Of a DNA stretch of 64,000 bases, positions 13,295 to 22,990 are shown one piece after another; position 1 is the stretch's first letter, and the number at the start of each line of letters is the position of its first letter. The notes below the pieces were generated by a model, which did not search any database, was not told the origin of the DNA, and saw nothing but the letters and a program-made list of their open reading frames with translations. The position numbers and the translations under genes are program-made. The DNA comes from Polydactylus sextarius (taxonomy: Eukaryota > Chordata > Actinopteri > Polynemidae): assembly GCA_016801845.1 (NCBI GenBank), contig CM028920.1:7186501-7250500 (forward strand), given 5' to 3'.

Positions 13295-13641
13295 ACTGAA
13301 ACTTGGTTCTTAAATATTTGTAATTTTCTAGGCATGAAAATGTGTAAATATTTCAAATATTTACAGATTGTACAGATGCTAGATGACTGACGTAATCCAG
13401 CAGCTTTCTGCAGCTTCATTATCTTCTCTATCTTCTTGTCTCTGCAGAAAGTGCTAAAGCTGTTTAAGACGTCACCACCTGAAGTTCGACTGACTCTCTC
13501 CCGGCCTCCACCCGGTATACATAAATACTAGCACACACATTTTCTGTGAAACACACACTCTCTTGCTGCTGCTTTACTCTCCTGTTTATCTGCTTCCTGT
13601 TAGGCATCCTTCCCTCTATTGATCAGTTCACCGGCACATGA
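426..13641 (+). CDS. frmpd2: FERM and PDZ domain-containing protein 2 (KIND-FERM-3xPDZ scaffold), 27 coding exons
   Basis: Submembrane scaffold; in mammals FRMPD2 sits at basolateral junctions and at synapses, using FERM to reach the membrane and PDZ domains to bind C-terminal peptides. Exons: 426-546, 1556-1719, 1803-1868, 1971-2150, 2259-2334, 2946-3033, 3214-3370, 3635-3706, 4021-4195, 4289-4424, 4541-4679, 5134-5286, 5374-5559, 5646-5805, 5894-6089, 6178-6278, 7919-7999, 8109-8216, 8608-8724, 9324-9502, 9696-9794, 10732-10825, 10949-11034, 11113-11317, 12454-12668, 13448-13514, 13604-13641. All introns are GT-AG, phases agree, and the joined CDS is 3459 nt (1152 residues; human is about 1300). 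Order: KIND ~1-200, FERM ~290-624, PDZ1 ~735-825, PDZ2 ~902-987, PDZ3 ~1051-1141. Start ATG has A at -3 and G at +4. No phosphatase domain follows, unlike PTPN13. Uncertain points: exon 2 ends, and whether an upstream exon exists. Confidence 0.93.
547..1555 (+). other. frmpd2 intron 1
   Basis: AT-rich intron. 718-785 is a decayed piece of the common teleost repeat seen again at 27.6 and 38.4 kb (CCTCCCACAGTCCAAA core, then a stretch resembling 'CAGGGTG-ACC'). 955-1080 is a run of ATATTAGTATT-like low-complexity sequence. No coding potential is visible. Confidence 0.6.
2541..2577. repeat. (AAGAT)n microsatellite in frmpd2 intron 5
   Basis: Seven tandem AAGAT units followed by a short GATA run (GGCTAGATAGATAG). 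The rest of intron 5 (2335-2945) shows nothing recognisable. Confidence 0.9.
2946..3370 (+). CDS. frmpd2: frmpd2 exons 6-7: KIND-FERM linker
   Basis: Two exons (2946-3033 and 3214-3370), residues ~203-284, rich in Ser, Gln, Asn and Lys and without a recognisable fold. They are supported mainly by open frame, splice signals (TTTTTCCAG and TTTTTCCCAG acceptors, GTATGA and GTGAGC donors) and phase match with both sides. The linker is shorter than the equivalent region of PTPN13. Low similarity to relatives is expected here, so the exact borders are less certain than in the domains. Confidence 0.72.
3635..5805 (+). CDS. frmpd2: frmpd2 exons 8-14: FERM domain
   Basis: Residues ~285-624 in seven exons. 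F1 begins near LELPSSIV and continues SKKGK...VVMPNGQ, FYFGLAYID, EFFFVDNDTKISKVAP and FRVKFFVSD. F2 has RHQYYLQLRKDLLEDRL, LGVLALQTEYGDW and YYRPDQYVP. F3 has CQQLPEYGVLFHRV, LGVCAKGIIVYEI, WRETATISS and FNNEM at its end. These are diagnostic FERM landmarks and closest to FRMPD2 in memory-based comparison. FERM domains bind phosphoinositides and membrane-protein tails (family knowledge). The exon 11 donor is the weak GTTGTG, but the next exon continues the homologous reading (PEV-YG-YY), so the junction is well supported. Confidence 0.93.
5894..6278 (+). CDS. frmpd2: frmpd2 exons 15-16: post-FERM linker with charged helix
   Basis: Residues ~625-723. Exon 15 (5894-6089) carries QYAAACRAQSS, resembling the post-FERM segment of FRMPD2, then a Ser/Thr-rich stretch and a charged, probably helical run (LTKLYDDVARIEARVKQQRQ) that could form a short coiled coil. 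Exon 16 (6178-6278) is Ser/Pro-rich and looks disordered. Phases 2 and 1 join correctly to neighbours. Function of the linker is unknown. Confidence 0.82.
6279..7918 (+). repeat. frmpd2 intron 16 containing a decayed interspersed repeat (~6500-7200)
   Basis: Longest frmpd2 intron. From about 6640 to 7180 it reads like a degraded copy of a long teleost repeat: an ordered series of GAGGTTTAGGTGGAA, GGGCCCCAGCACTGACCTTGAGG, a catgtcag-aaag-tctag-like segment and so on. A 20-bp A tract lies at 6919-6938. Family name not known to me; the match is by remembered consensus order only. Confidence 0.4.
7919..8724 (+). CDS. frmpd2: frmpd2 exons 17-19: PDZ1
   Basis: Exons 7919-7999, 8109-8216 and 8608-8724; PDZ1 at residues ~735-825. 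The carboxylate-binding loop is in KLGLGIVIVG, split by an intron after GL. Next come DLGIFVASIVPGGPADKDGRI, then GGRLISLNHISLEG and IISQPKG. The Gly-Gly before Arg-Leu replaces the Gly-Asp usual in PDZ domains including PTPN13 PDZ1; human FRMPD2 shows the same change, so this is a paralogue marker. All three exons end in phase 1. Confidence 0.92.
8890..8917. repeat. (TA)n microsatellite, intron 19
   Basis: Uninterrupted TA dinucleotide run inside the intron between PDZ1 and the following linker exon. Confidence 0.95.
9324..11317 (+). CDS. frmpd2: frmpd2 exons 20-24: linker and PDZ2
   Basis: Exon 20 (9324-9502) is a Ser/Thr/Asn-rich linker. PDZ2 (residues ~902-987) spans exons 21-24: TTVKLRKIAGSLGISIS (binding loop SLGIS), then GSVNTSLPNGGIYIKSLVAGGAA, GDRVLEVDGVSFQGFTYQQAVEHL, and VVTLVVEKD at the start of exon 24. 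The NTS-NGGIYIKS block is shared with PDZ2 of PTPN13 and FRMPD2. The rest of exon 24 (to 11317) is a Ser-rich linker ending REYSFVTD, which parallels the SFVT sequence before PDZ3 in PTPN13. In PTPN13 this domain binds C-termini of several receptors and kinases; partners in fish cannot be read from sequence. Confidence 0.91.
9795..10731 (+). other. frmpd2 intron 21
   Basis: Unremarkable intron separating the binding loop of PDZ2 from the rest of the domain. It contains a short GAGAGAGAGAGAG run near 10360 and no recognised element. Confidence 0.6.
11851..11926 (+). other. long stem-loop in frmpd2 intron 24
   Basis: Left arm 11851-11880 and right arm 11896-11926 are reverse complements over about 29 bp with only about three mismatches, separated by a 15-nt loop. 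The core TTTTGATTACAAATA pairs with TATTTGTAATCAAAA. This geometry would fit a small-RNA precursor or a tiny palindromic transposable element. The rest of intron 24 (11318-12453) shows no other element. Confidence 0.5.
12454..13514 (+). CDS. frmpd2: frmpd2 exons 25-26: PDZ3
   Basis: Residues ~1047-1141. Exon 25 (12454-12668) begins EVTLTKSANGLGFSF with a canonical GLGF loop, then LVRIKQLFPGQPAEQSGRI and GDVLLAINGQSVKEL. Exon 26 (13448-13514) ends the fold with KVLKLF and LTLSRPPPG, matching the CRPPPG end of PDZ3 in FRMPD2 and PTPN13. Exon 25 is clearly richer in G+C than other exons, which is local composition and not a sign of transfer. The intron between them (12669-13447) carries two microsatellites. 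Confidence 0.92.
12866..12928. repeat. (GACA)n/(GATA)n microsatellite, intron 25
   Basis: About ten GACA units flanked by GATA units, in the intron that splits PDZ3. Confidence 0.95.
13234..13289. repeat. (TA)n microsatellite, intron 25
   Basis: About 28 TA units, 160 bp before exon 26. Likely polymorphic. Confidence 0.95.
13604..13641 (+). CDS. frmpd2: frmpd2 exon 27: short terminal exon
   Basis: Acceptor CCTGTTAG is followed by a phase-matched reading GILPSIDQFTGT and TGA. GILPSID resembles the GxLPEID/GALPEM that follows PDZ3 in PTPN13 and FRMPD2, so the exon start is genuine. The protein then stops after 12 residues, while human FRMPD2 continues for more than 100. It is either a truncated tail in this lineage or one of two alternative ends. 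Confidence 0.75.
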
Positions 13642-14430
13642 GTAATTCTGCGGCGTTTGGACCGATTGGAAACACGGCTGACGGGGCTGACTGTTGTCAG
13701 TGGACAGGGAGCATTAGGGCTGATTTTTTTATCAGTCTGGCACCAACGCTGCAGAAAGGTCAGTGACGCTCCAGCAGAGTGTGACAGGACGTGATGTGAT
13801 GTGACAGGACATGTTGTGACCCGTGTGTTTACTGTGTGTCATTATCACAGAGACACTGGGTGCTCAGCGTATCACACAACATGCTGCGACGAGACATAAT
13901 GTAACTGTAAGTCAATTTTACACCTTCTAAATAACAGCAAGGTTCTTGCCTTTTTTTGTTTTTCAGCAGGAACATTGAAGAAATGACATTAATATTGATG
14001 AGGATGCAGAGGAAACAGAGAAGTTGGATTTGTGAAGAGAATAACTGGATAAAGGGTAAGGGTATAAGGGTAAATAACAGAATATAATGGCATTGTTTTA
14101 TCCCTGTTGTGGACACAAGGTGTGTTATTTGATTTGGATGTTATTTTCGTGTGGGAATTAGTTTATAGAACCAAATAAACACAGTTATATCTACTTTATA
14201 TTTTAAGTGAGCAGCAGCAGCACAATCAGGGACAAGTCTTAAGAGGAAAAAGCTCATCAGCTGGCTGCAATGCACCAGATCCCAGTGTAACCTGACTCCT
14301 GGTCTACCAACACCCCAAACTCTGACTTAACACTTAGACAAACTGAAGAACAAAAGCAGTTCTGTGATCTGTCCAGGCCTGTGGGACAACTTCTTCTTCT
14401 CCTTAAAAGTCAAAATCCTCCAAATAAAAC
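13642..14430 (+). terminator. frmpd2 3' untranslated region and polyadenylation signals (candidate)
   Basis: After the stop codon, AATAAA hexamers occur at 14174-14179 and 14423-14428. Either could end the transcript, giving a 3' UTR of roughly 0.5-0.8 kb. No transcript evidence is available, so the end point is inferred. Confidence 0.35.
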
Positions 14431-14794
14431 ATAGGAGGAGTCTGATGTAACAATACTAATGATACAGAGTTCAGAATTGGAAATTTGTAATGAAAATGAA
14501 TGACTTTAAAACATTTTATTTTAACATATTTAGTGTGTGGATGGAAACTGATGTGACCTGTGTGACAACATCCAAACCAAATCTTATTTTGGTGCGTTGA
14601 GTTTTCATGCTGTTGGTTTCGTGGCTGTAAATCACACGACCTCTACACATTTACGAGCGGAGACACAAATCAAATCCACATTCTTACCTCAACCTCAACC
14701 TGTTTACCTGACCCCAACCATGTCTCATCTGAATCTAAACCAACAACCCTCCAAAATAAAACTAACCATCTCAGTACAGTTATAGAATGAAGTT

Positions 14795-15065
14795 TTAATC
14801 AATCTTGTGTAAATATATAAATAAATGAATTGAGCTATGAAATAAATACATTTGTTCATAAATGTACAAATATATAAATACAAATATGATATTATATATG
14901 TGAGTCAATAAATGTATGTAAAAAAAATGCTAATAATTTTATAACTGACTTTCTCGCACTTTTATTTTACAATTCCATATTTACTTTTTCAAATCAATTT
15001 AGTTATTTATTGACTCCATTATTATGTATATTTACATTTATTTATATATTTCTAAATTCACTACC
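14795..15065. repeat. AT-rich imperfect inverted repeat
   Basis: A left arm with AATATATAAATAAATG (from about 14812) and a right arm with CATTTATTTATATATTT (to about 15053) are inverted copies, and further AGTCAATAAAT / ATTTATTGACT segments inside (near 14903 and 15007) also pair. This is the shape of a non-autonomous DNA element, but low-complexity AT sequence could mimic it. Confidence 0.4.
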
Positions 15066-15279
15066 AAATTTATAATTTTCACAGTTGTGTTTATGTATTT
15101 AACATCAATATAAATCCAAATCAACACACATCTTCAAATTCTAAAAAAAAACTTCAAAACTGTTTGTGTTGTAGCCACAAGGTGGCAGCAAAGCTAAACA
15201 AGTAACAACACATGTTCACCTTGTTTTACCATCAGCAGTGGTTAGTGTTGCATTTCGATTCTTTTTCTTTTTTCTCCAG

Positions 15280-15353
15280 GGCAGGACAGGAGAATAAGAA
15301 GAGGAGGTGACATAGATGAATTGTGGAGAATGAAATCAAGACACATGAACTGA
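15280..15353 (+). CDS. possible alternative frmpd2 terminal exon
   Basis: A strong polypyrimidine acceptor (CTTTTTTCTCCAG) at 15267-15279 is followed by an open reading that fits the phase-1 end of exon 26 and encodes 24 residues (starting GQDRRIRRGGDIDELW) before TGA at 15351-15353. An ATTAAA polyadenylation hexamer follows at 15429-15434. Joining exon 26 to it would give a 1164-residue product. No homology is recognised, and a short open phase can occur by chance. Confidence 0.25.
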
Positions 15354-15434
15354 CTGGAGTTAATCACATAAATGTTTCAGTTGGATCTAGAAATGACATA
15401 ACAAAACTGTGAATGTCATTTCTACATCATTAAA

Positions 15435-15602
15435 AGAAATTTAACCCAAATCAAACCTTTCTATGAGGTGATTTCTTTTCGTTTTTCTCTTTTTTTTTTC
15501 CCTCATTGTCTCACTAAAACAAAAGACATATTAGTGAGTCACTGAATGTGGATGATCTTAACACATCCAAACACTCATTTAGTGTACGGACAAACCTAGA
15601 AG

Positions 15603-15639
<37 letters not shown>

Positions 15640-18600
15640 CTCCCTGGGTGAGGAGCCAGTAATGGCCCCTCGTAAATAAGGGTTCCTGTATTTCGGTGAA
15701 ACCCAGTAGTGCATCTGGTTCCCATCAGAGCTCGTGTTCCCTTTGCAAATGATCCCAAATGTTTCTAATTATACTAGAGGAGTCGGCACGAGGCTGTGAG
15801 CGCGCATGTATGTGTGTGTGAGTGTGTATGTGAGCGTGTCTGTTTTCGCATGCGTGTAATCGCCCTGATGGACACGCACACCCATACACTGGCCTCTGTT
15901 TATTCATGAACACAGTTAACAGAGAAGGACAGCGTGGTCTTGACCTCTGCAGCCTCTCGCTAAGGTCACTGCACGCCGTGATGACTGATGAGCTAAGGAC
16001 GGGGCAGAGATGGATTTTTCCTCCAATGCTCTCCTCTCCTGACAACGCTGTCTTCCTGCTGTTTTCAAGCCATTTTTAACCTGGAGGGTGGTGGGGTTGG
16101 GTTGATGGGAGATCAGATCTTTAAGGGTGGCTGAGGCTGCACGATGAGTTGCTGAACGTGCAAAAAGTTTAAAAGATTTAAATCACCTTGCAACATTTGG
16201 AGTATCTTCAAAGAGGGGATCACCTCTGAGACAAAGTTGTCCACATCTGATGTATTTAATTTACATATTTCAAGGCGAGCGTCATGTTTGATATACGGTA
16301 CGTAAATCGTTTTAAATCAAAGGGCACGTAATACGTTTCAATGTAGCTTTAGCATACAAAGTCCAAAAAGTGATTGTTCGTACTTGCGTTTTGTTGTTAC
16401 AACCTTGCGTGTGTGTGATTGCACACACTGGGGAACATTTCATTAAGTGCTAACAGAATATTATGGGGGGACTTTTTTTTTTCCTCTCCGCTGCTTCACT
16501 ATAGATGAATATGCTGGAATCAAGCCACCGTTAGCGGCGCCAAGTGTTGTGTGAGACTATAACGAAGTGCAACAAAAAGCATGACATTAAAAAAGAAAGG
16601 AGGCCATTATCCATTTGCAGGTTGACTGTATTAGTAAAAAAAAAAAAAAAAAAAACCTTGGAGGCTTTAGGATTTTTTAATGTAATTTATAACAATTTTC
16701 TGGGACGATTTCGCAGAATTTCCGTGAGCATAATAAAAAAGAGCTCTGGCTACCTTAAATTAGCTGTCCGCTTCACACGCCATTACATTATTCATTTTTA
16801 TTTACTTTTTCTACCTGTCGAGTTCATGTCTTAGCATTAAAATGTGACGCTCATTAAAGCTGTTCTAATCTGTATCTTTATTTTTAAACATTGACAGTGA
16901 GTCAAATGACGTATAGTAACGGATGCAACAAGTCACTGAAGTAATGAACTCACAGTTTCTCGGTGCTATGGAGCATTTTAGATCACAATTTCAGTTTTAT
17001 AGCCTGGAAATCTATCGTTAGCTCGTTTCGTTAGCAAACCAAACAAAAACCAAACATAGCTACGAGCCTATCATCAATCAACTATAGGTGATGTTAGAAA
17101 GTAGCTACTGAGCCTCTCAAGGAATAAGCAGCTACAAAGCGCCAGATGTATCAAAAAAACAATTGTTATTGAAATTACATTTGTTGTTTGACCAGCAATG
17201 CACCTCCAAAGTGAATGCTAATTTGTTCTATGACTACAGAAGCTTTGTCACAATTTTAGGTTTCGCCACAGGGCTGTCCCATGTTGAAGGCTCTTCCAAA
17301 TGTAGTAAGGGCCTCAATGGTTGGATCCCTCATAGTCGGACCAAGATTTATAGCGCTGCAGGTGTCAACTGTCATGTGGATGTCCAGTTAAAGCTGGTCT
17401 GAGTAGTTAGAGCAGCAAGAAGAAGTATGCGTATAAATGCACTGAGAGACATTTTATCTACAGTATGTAAAATGTACGGTGAATTCTTTCTTGTAATGGC
17501 TGATAACTTGTAAGTGCTGTTGTTGTTGCTAGGTGGCTGGAGTTGTGAATATTCTAAATATGCTAGGCACGTAAATACATGAAAGATGTGAATAAGAGAT
17601 TTTTAAGAAAGCTACGCTGTCTTCTTTAAGTACCACCGATTTTTCTATCTTTGTCACAGACTTTGTAGACGATGACCACTTCTTTATAAACCGGGTTCTC
17701 AAGACAATGCAATTAAATTGGGACACAGTGAAGACATGTATATAAGCAACATTAGCTACTATCTGCTAAAGCTAATGATGGATTAGGGACCTATTGTGCT
17801 TGCTGTCTCAAAACAAGGAGCAAAAACAGTGAATACTGAGATTAAATTAGTTATGTGGCTAGAAATGCAATTTAAAGTGAGTGCTAATTTTCTCTGTAAT
17901 AGCAGTATGTGTAGCTAGCTATCAACAGCTAGCTAAAACATAAGCCATATCACCTGTATAGGGTGATAATATGCCCGTTTTAAGTTTGCAGTTTTTTTCT
18001 GAGTGAACATTTCTTACTCCACATTAACTCTGTTCTGTAAAACACAAAATCTCCACTCTGCAGTTACACTTTGCTAAGTGCTACAGGCAAAAATAGCACA
18101 CGCAGAGGGTGTGACAATTTCCCACCCTTAGACTAGTGTTACGCTGTGGTGTGTATACTGTATACTTTTACAAAGAGCAGCTTTATACAGTAAGTGAAAC
18201 TCACACCATCGGTTATGTTTGACCTTGCCCTTACCTGGATGTAAGTAAGGAGAATGTGACATAATAGTCTCTGGCTCCGAAAACCATAAAAGTTGCAGAT
18301 TGTTTTATACTGCGTGTGGATATGGATAAACATCTCTGCTGCTGATGTGGAGCCACATGCTGGAGCGCCATGACCCCCTAAGTAACATGAAACACAACCA
18401 CCAAGACAAATGGGCATGGTGATGCATTTTGGCAGGCCTCAAAGACCTCTCTCTGCATTACAAGGCATTGTGAGCGATTCACATTTTCCACTGCAGCCAC
18501 CGTGACGCACAGCTCCATCCTCGTTCCTGAAAGCAGCAGTGGATGCTGGGTGATTGTATGCATTGGGCTGTTTGCCCAGCGTCTTTGATGTCACCTTTCG

Positions 18601-19076
18601 CTCAGCTATTTCCCCAATTAAATTGATTGTACTAATGTGTAAAGTGGCCTGCTACGATTAAAGGTAAGCCGTGTTGTTTTTGAGAAGGGCCACAAATCCA
18701 TCACCATGGTTGCGACGCCAAAAGCATAGACACCGACACAAAAGGCAGAGCACGGAAAAAGCCTTCCAGCTCTGCTTGAAAACGTGAAGGGGAAATCATC
18801 AAATTTGACTTATTACTGGCAAGTGGAAAAGGATATCCTAATTATAATTATATCCTGACCAAAATGGGTCGATATTTAAAAATAAAAACAACTGTAATTG
18901 CACATTTTAAGGCAGAAAGCAAGCCAAAGAATTCCAGGTTTCTGAGGAAGACGAAAAAGCCAAAGGAGATTGAAAAGGTAATTGAGGGAATGGCAATGAA
19001 AAAAGGAAGCAGTCGGGAGAGACTAAAAGTTCAATATGTCGAATAGATGAATAGAGGGCGAGGGAGTAAGTGGGTG

Positions 19077-19080
<4 letters not shown>
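15435..19080. other. noncoding region downstream of frmpd2
   Basis: No coding exon seen on either strand. A CA microsatellite lies at 15604-15639 and an A tract at 16636-16655. The blocks 15760-16140, 16490-16860 and 18390-18880 are less repetitive and of mixed composition; the second contains a forkhead-like TTTATTTAC at 16797-16805. They are possible regulatory sequence. The rest is AT-rich unique-looking sequence. Confidence 0.5.
15604..15639. repeat. (CA)n microsatellite
   Basis: Near-perfect CA run with one TA interruption at its start. Confidence 0.9.

Positions 19081-19084
<4 letters not shown>

Positions 19085-19109
<25 letters not shown>
19085..19109. repeat. (GA)n microsatellite
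   Basis: Uninterrupted GA run of about 12 units. Confidence 0.9.
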
Positions 19110-19484
19110 TTTAAGAGAAAGTGTGAGAAATCAAAGGAAGAGGGAGAGTTGTACAACTCACTCATAATGCGTCAACACTATTCAGTGTGGGAGGTCGCCC
19201 CAGGGGGATGCCGCTTAACTCACAAGGGAGAAATTCAACAGTTCTTTCAACGGAAATCTTCATCATACATCTCCACCGCTTAAGGAAAAGCAAAACAACG
19301 AGGACCACGGAGCTCTGCGCTGGAGCCAGAGCTGCGGTCGCCTCAGTCCTTGAGGTGGAAAGGAAAGTGAAAGATTTACTCATTTTGATGACAGGAATCT
19401 GATGCTTAATGTGTCAGAGAGGAGAAAGAGATATAATATTTTAACATTATTAAATAGCACATTTGGCACAAAATCACCATAACA

Positions 19485-19486
<2 letters not shown>

Positions 19487-19559
<73 letters not shown>
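19487..19559. repeat. (GT)n microsatellite
   Basis: Long perfect run of about 36 GT units; such tracts can adopt Z-DNA and are usually polymorphic. Confidence 0.97.
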
Positions 19560-19560
<1 letters not shown>

Positions 19561-22360
19561 CAGAGACTGATAAGGTTTCTGATTAAAGCCAATGGTTTAA
19601 CAATTACTCCATTAGATGAGATTTACAGCTTTGTTTGAAATAAATACTTAGTCCCACCCAGAGGAACTTTAAAACATATTTACAGGATCCACCTATTCGG
19701 GTAAAGGTGACTGTAATGTGTATTATGCACATTCTCTTTCTCAGTAACACCCTGTTTCACACGTGGTTACGCCCATTAACATCTGCAACAACACCCTTCA
19801 ACTGCTGAGCACCCAAGAGCCCCGCCAGGGGATCTGGGCCCCAGGACAGGATATGACATTGGGCCCCAACACCACCAGCACCTCAGGCAATGCCAGATCT
19901 TGAAATATAACAATGTCCAGACAATCACATAAATAAGAGATGTGCTGAAGTTCATCTGTTACAGTTTAAATATATTTTTAACGGTTAAAGTCATGGAAAT
20001 TTTCTGAAAATCCTTTTTATATTTATGAGCAAAATATTCAATTATTATAAGTTAACATGATCAAAATTTTATAATGACACAACAAATAAAAGAATAAAAT
20101 ACACACCAACTAAAAACTGAGCAGCTCGTAAAAGCATGTAAAACTGGAAATGAAAAATGGAAAATAATGTGACTTTGTTATTATGTTTGTTATTGTTATA
20201 TTTAAAATCCTGCCACAAAACCTTTGTCTGGGTTCATTGTTTAAGAAACTTTGTATCATCTATTTTTATTTTTCATAGTATTATTCATATTAAACTACAT
20301 TTACTTATTGGCTTTATAAGTAAATGGCTTTATTAATCTTTTGACTTAGCTAACAATGTAACTAACTTGTTGGTATTTCACAGCAGAGATAAAGTAGTAT
20401 CAACTCTAAAGAAAAAAATGGAAAAAAGAATATGTACAAATGTATGCATCACACAATTTTAAGATAATATTAATATAATGATAATTTCTGAGACATATTT
20501 TTTGTTTTGCTTTGAGACTAATAATTACAAAGTTTAGCTTCTTTATAATGACTAGTTTCAAACTTATCATTGTTATATTTCTTACTTATATAAAGATTTC
20601 ATATGTATGCCTGCACATGCCACTGTCTGCACTAACATCTGGGCTGCATCTTGGGTGGGAATGGTCAAATGACTTAACGTCTGCTCTGACAGTATCACAT
20701 TATCGCTAATAATCGCATCAACAGTTGTTGGTGACTCCATGACATCACCATGACATACTTCATCGAGATGAAGAGCTCAGTCTTAAAACAGCTTCCTGAT
20801 TGGATTGATCCTCCAGTGCTGAGCTGTCCTTCAGCTTGTCACTGCAGTGCATGATGTCCAGATGTAAGTTTCAGAGTTTTAATGAAGTGAATAGGGCATG
20901 AGTAAAACTCCATGTGAAGATGTTATACACGTAATAAATCAAGCGTTGGGGAGTAAGACCAGAATCCTAGTGCTGAGCCAAGACCCATTTGGTAATGTGT
21001 AGCTATTGTGGTATTAGGTTTAGATTCTCAAAACTATATTCAATTCAAAGCCTTAGCATCCAGTTGCTACATTTATAAGGTCGTTACTTCGACTGTTGAA
21101 CATTCAATATCATGAATATAATTTTCATGCAAGAAAGATCCAGATTTATTCCATACCATAGGTAGTGACATCATCTTTTTGTCATTCTTGCAAGTAACAT
21201 TTGGAAAATTTGAAATATCTGAATGTCCATAAAAACTGTTATCAATGCAATTAAGACTAGGGTTTCTCATTTCGAGCAACTACTGTCCTTACACTCAGTC
21301 TTTTGTGTGCCTTCTCCTTGTCAGCTTGAGCCACTCTTGGCAGTATAGCACAAAAAGTCTGATTTCTTGGGTTGTTTTGATACCATAAATCTGGATTTTC
21401 ATCTCTCACTCAGCACCTTTGCCTGGAGAAAAACCATCTGTGCAAAAAATCAAACAGCTTAAAGGAAAGATACTCAGTCCCCCTGCAGCTGAGGTTAGTC
21501 CAGGACCCGATGTTCTGTATGGTTCAAGGCCAGAAATTCTGGTTATGGACTTACAATGAGGGAGGAATTTTAACAGACATGGACAGAGGAGTGATGGGAC
21601 TTTAATTCCCCCAAATCCCTTTACATTGATGATAAGACCAGAAGGATGAGGTATTGTGTGGCAAATTAACTCATTTTTCCTAAAGCACTGATGAGGATTA
21701 CGTAAAAGGACAGAGCTCAGTGTTGCCAAAAGTGAGAATCACACAAGAACGTGCCACTGTTTTAGATCAAGGACGATGTAAGACTACGAAAAGTTTTGGT
21801 CTTTTATGGACTGATATGCTGACTTTTCAAACTGATGCCAAGTTTTTTTTCCTTTCCGTTGCCGAATGCCATCATACAATAGTGATTCAGTCATCGGTCA
21901 ATAGTTATATTCTAGCACACTTTATTTATTTTGCTAAAGTTTCGCTAGTCAAAATTAAAAACATAATTGATTTTGACAACAACAGTAAAACTGACCATTC
22001 ACACCATAGCAACAGTAAATATGCTTGCAGCCTGTCAAAGTATGGTTTTCTACTTTCAAAGAAAAGTTTAGATCTTTAGAAATACAACATCCAAACTGGA
22101 AGGACAGGACTAGATAATGTGTTCTTCTGCTTTGACATAAACTGCAAATCTCTGGCTTTCCTTTTACAGAAAGAATCCATTTTTTCTGACAAGCCAGGAA
22201 ATATTATGCTGCTATATGTATACATATTTAAAAAAGGTCAAATTTAGAACTAATACATTAGAAATCAAAAGAGCCTTTATTGTAATTTTACAAAAGACAC
22301 ACCATGAAATAACAGCCACTGCAAAGTGCTGTACTGACAAGAATATAAGACAATATTTTT
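19561..22360. other. noncoding region
   Basis: AT-rich sequence with no exon, microsatellite or recognised element. Short open frames at 20512-20709 and 21406-21729 have no family features and random-looking composition. Confidence 0.5.
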
Positions 22361-22990
22361 TCCCTTGAAAAAAGTCTGAAAAAGACGGGTTATCTTATAT
22401 TAACGGCCTCGAGAATGGGAGGCCTGAACCAACAGGTGGCGAGAAACATCTTCTCCCCAAATGAGTCAGAGCTTCTTCTTCTCACTCACACACACCAGTG
22501 ACCTGGAAAGATGACACGGAGACTCACTAGAAAACTTAGTTAACAAACAGCAGAGGAGGATAGTGTTTTTCAGACATTGACAAGACTGTGGCGTCCCGCT
22601 ATTGCCATAGTTTCAAAATTGGGCCGGTAACAACTGTCCTCCGCGGATTATGGCTACCAAGTGGTTGGTGGCCATAAAGCTAACGAATGCACGCATGTTA
22701 GATACCTCTCCTAGGGGCCACCTGCATAGCGGCGTATATATGCCAAGCAGCTATTTGCGCGTTTAATCCCCATATAGACAAACTTCCCTGCATGTGCTCT
22801 CCTCCACTCCTGTCTCGCTACACTGTCTCTATCATTCATGGCAAACCCCCCAACAAATAATGATTAAAAAAAAAAATCTTCTCCTTGATGATGCATGCTT
22901 GCTACTACAGGTCATGTGCTTGCTCACCGATTTTTCCAAAAATGGGTCTTGAAAAAGAGGGGTCGTCTTATATTCAGGTCAATAGAGTAT
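22360..22990. mobile_element. candidate DNA-element remnant bounded by similar end sequences
   Basis: Near-identical motifs occur at both ends: TGAAAAAGACGGGTTATCTTATATT (22378-22402, quoted in part as the core TCTTATATT) and a TTGAAAAAGAGGGGTCGTCTTATATT-like copy ending near 22974. The interior has GC-rich patches and a purine tract and differs from the surrounding AT-rich sequence. The end motif recalls termini of fish DNA transposons, but the two copies are in direct orientation, so the class is unclear. Confidence 0.4.

Noticed and set aside
13642..13760. Coding-looking run after the frmpd2 stop (ending before a GTCAGT donor-like site)
   Set aside because: It follows an in-frame stop, lacks an acceptor in the right place and matches no PDZ or phosphatase sequence I can recognise.
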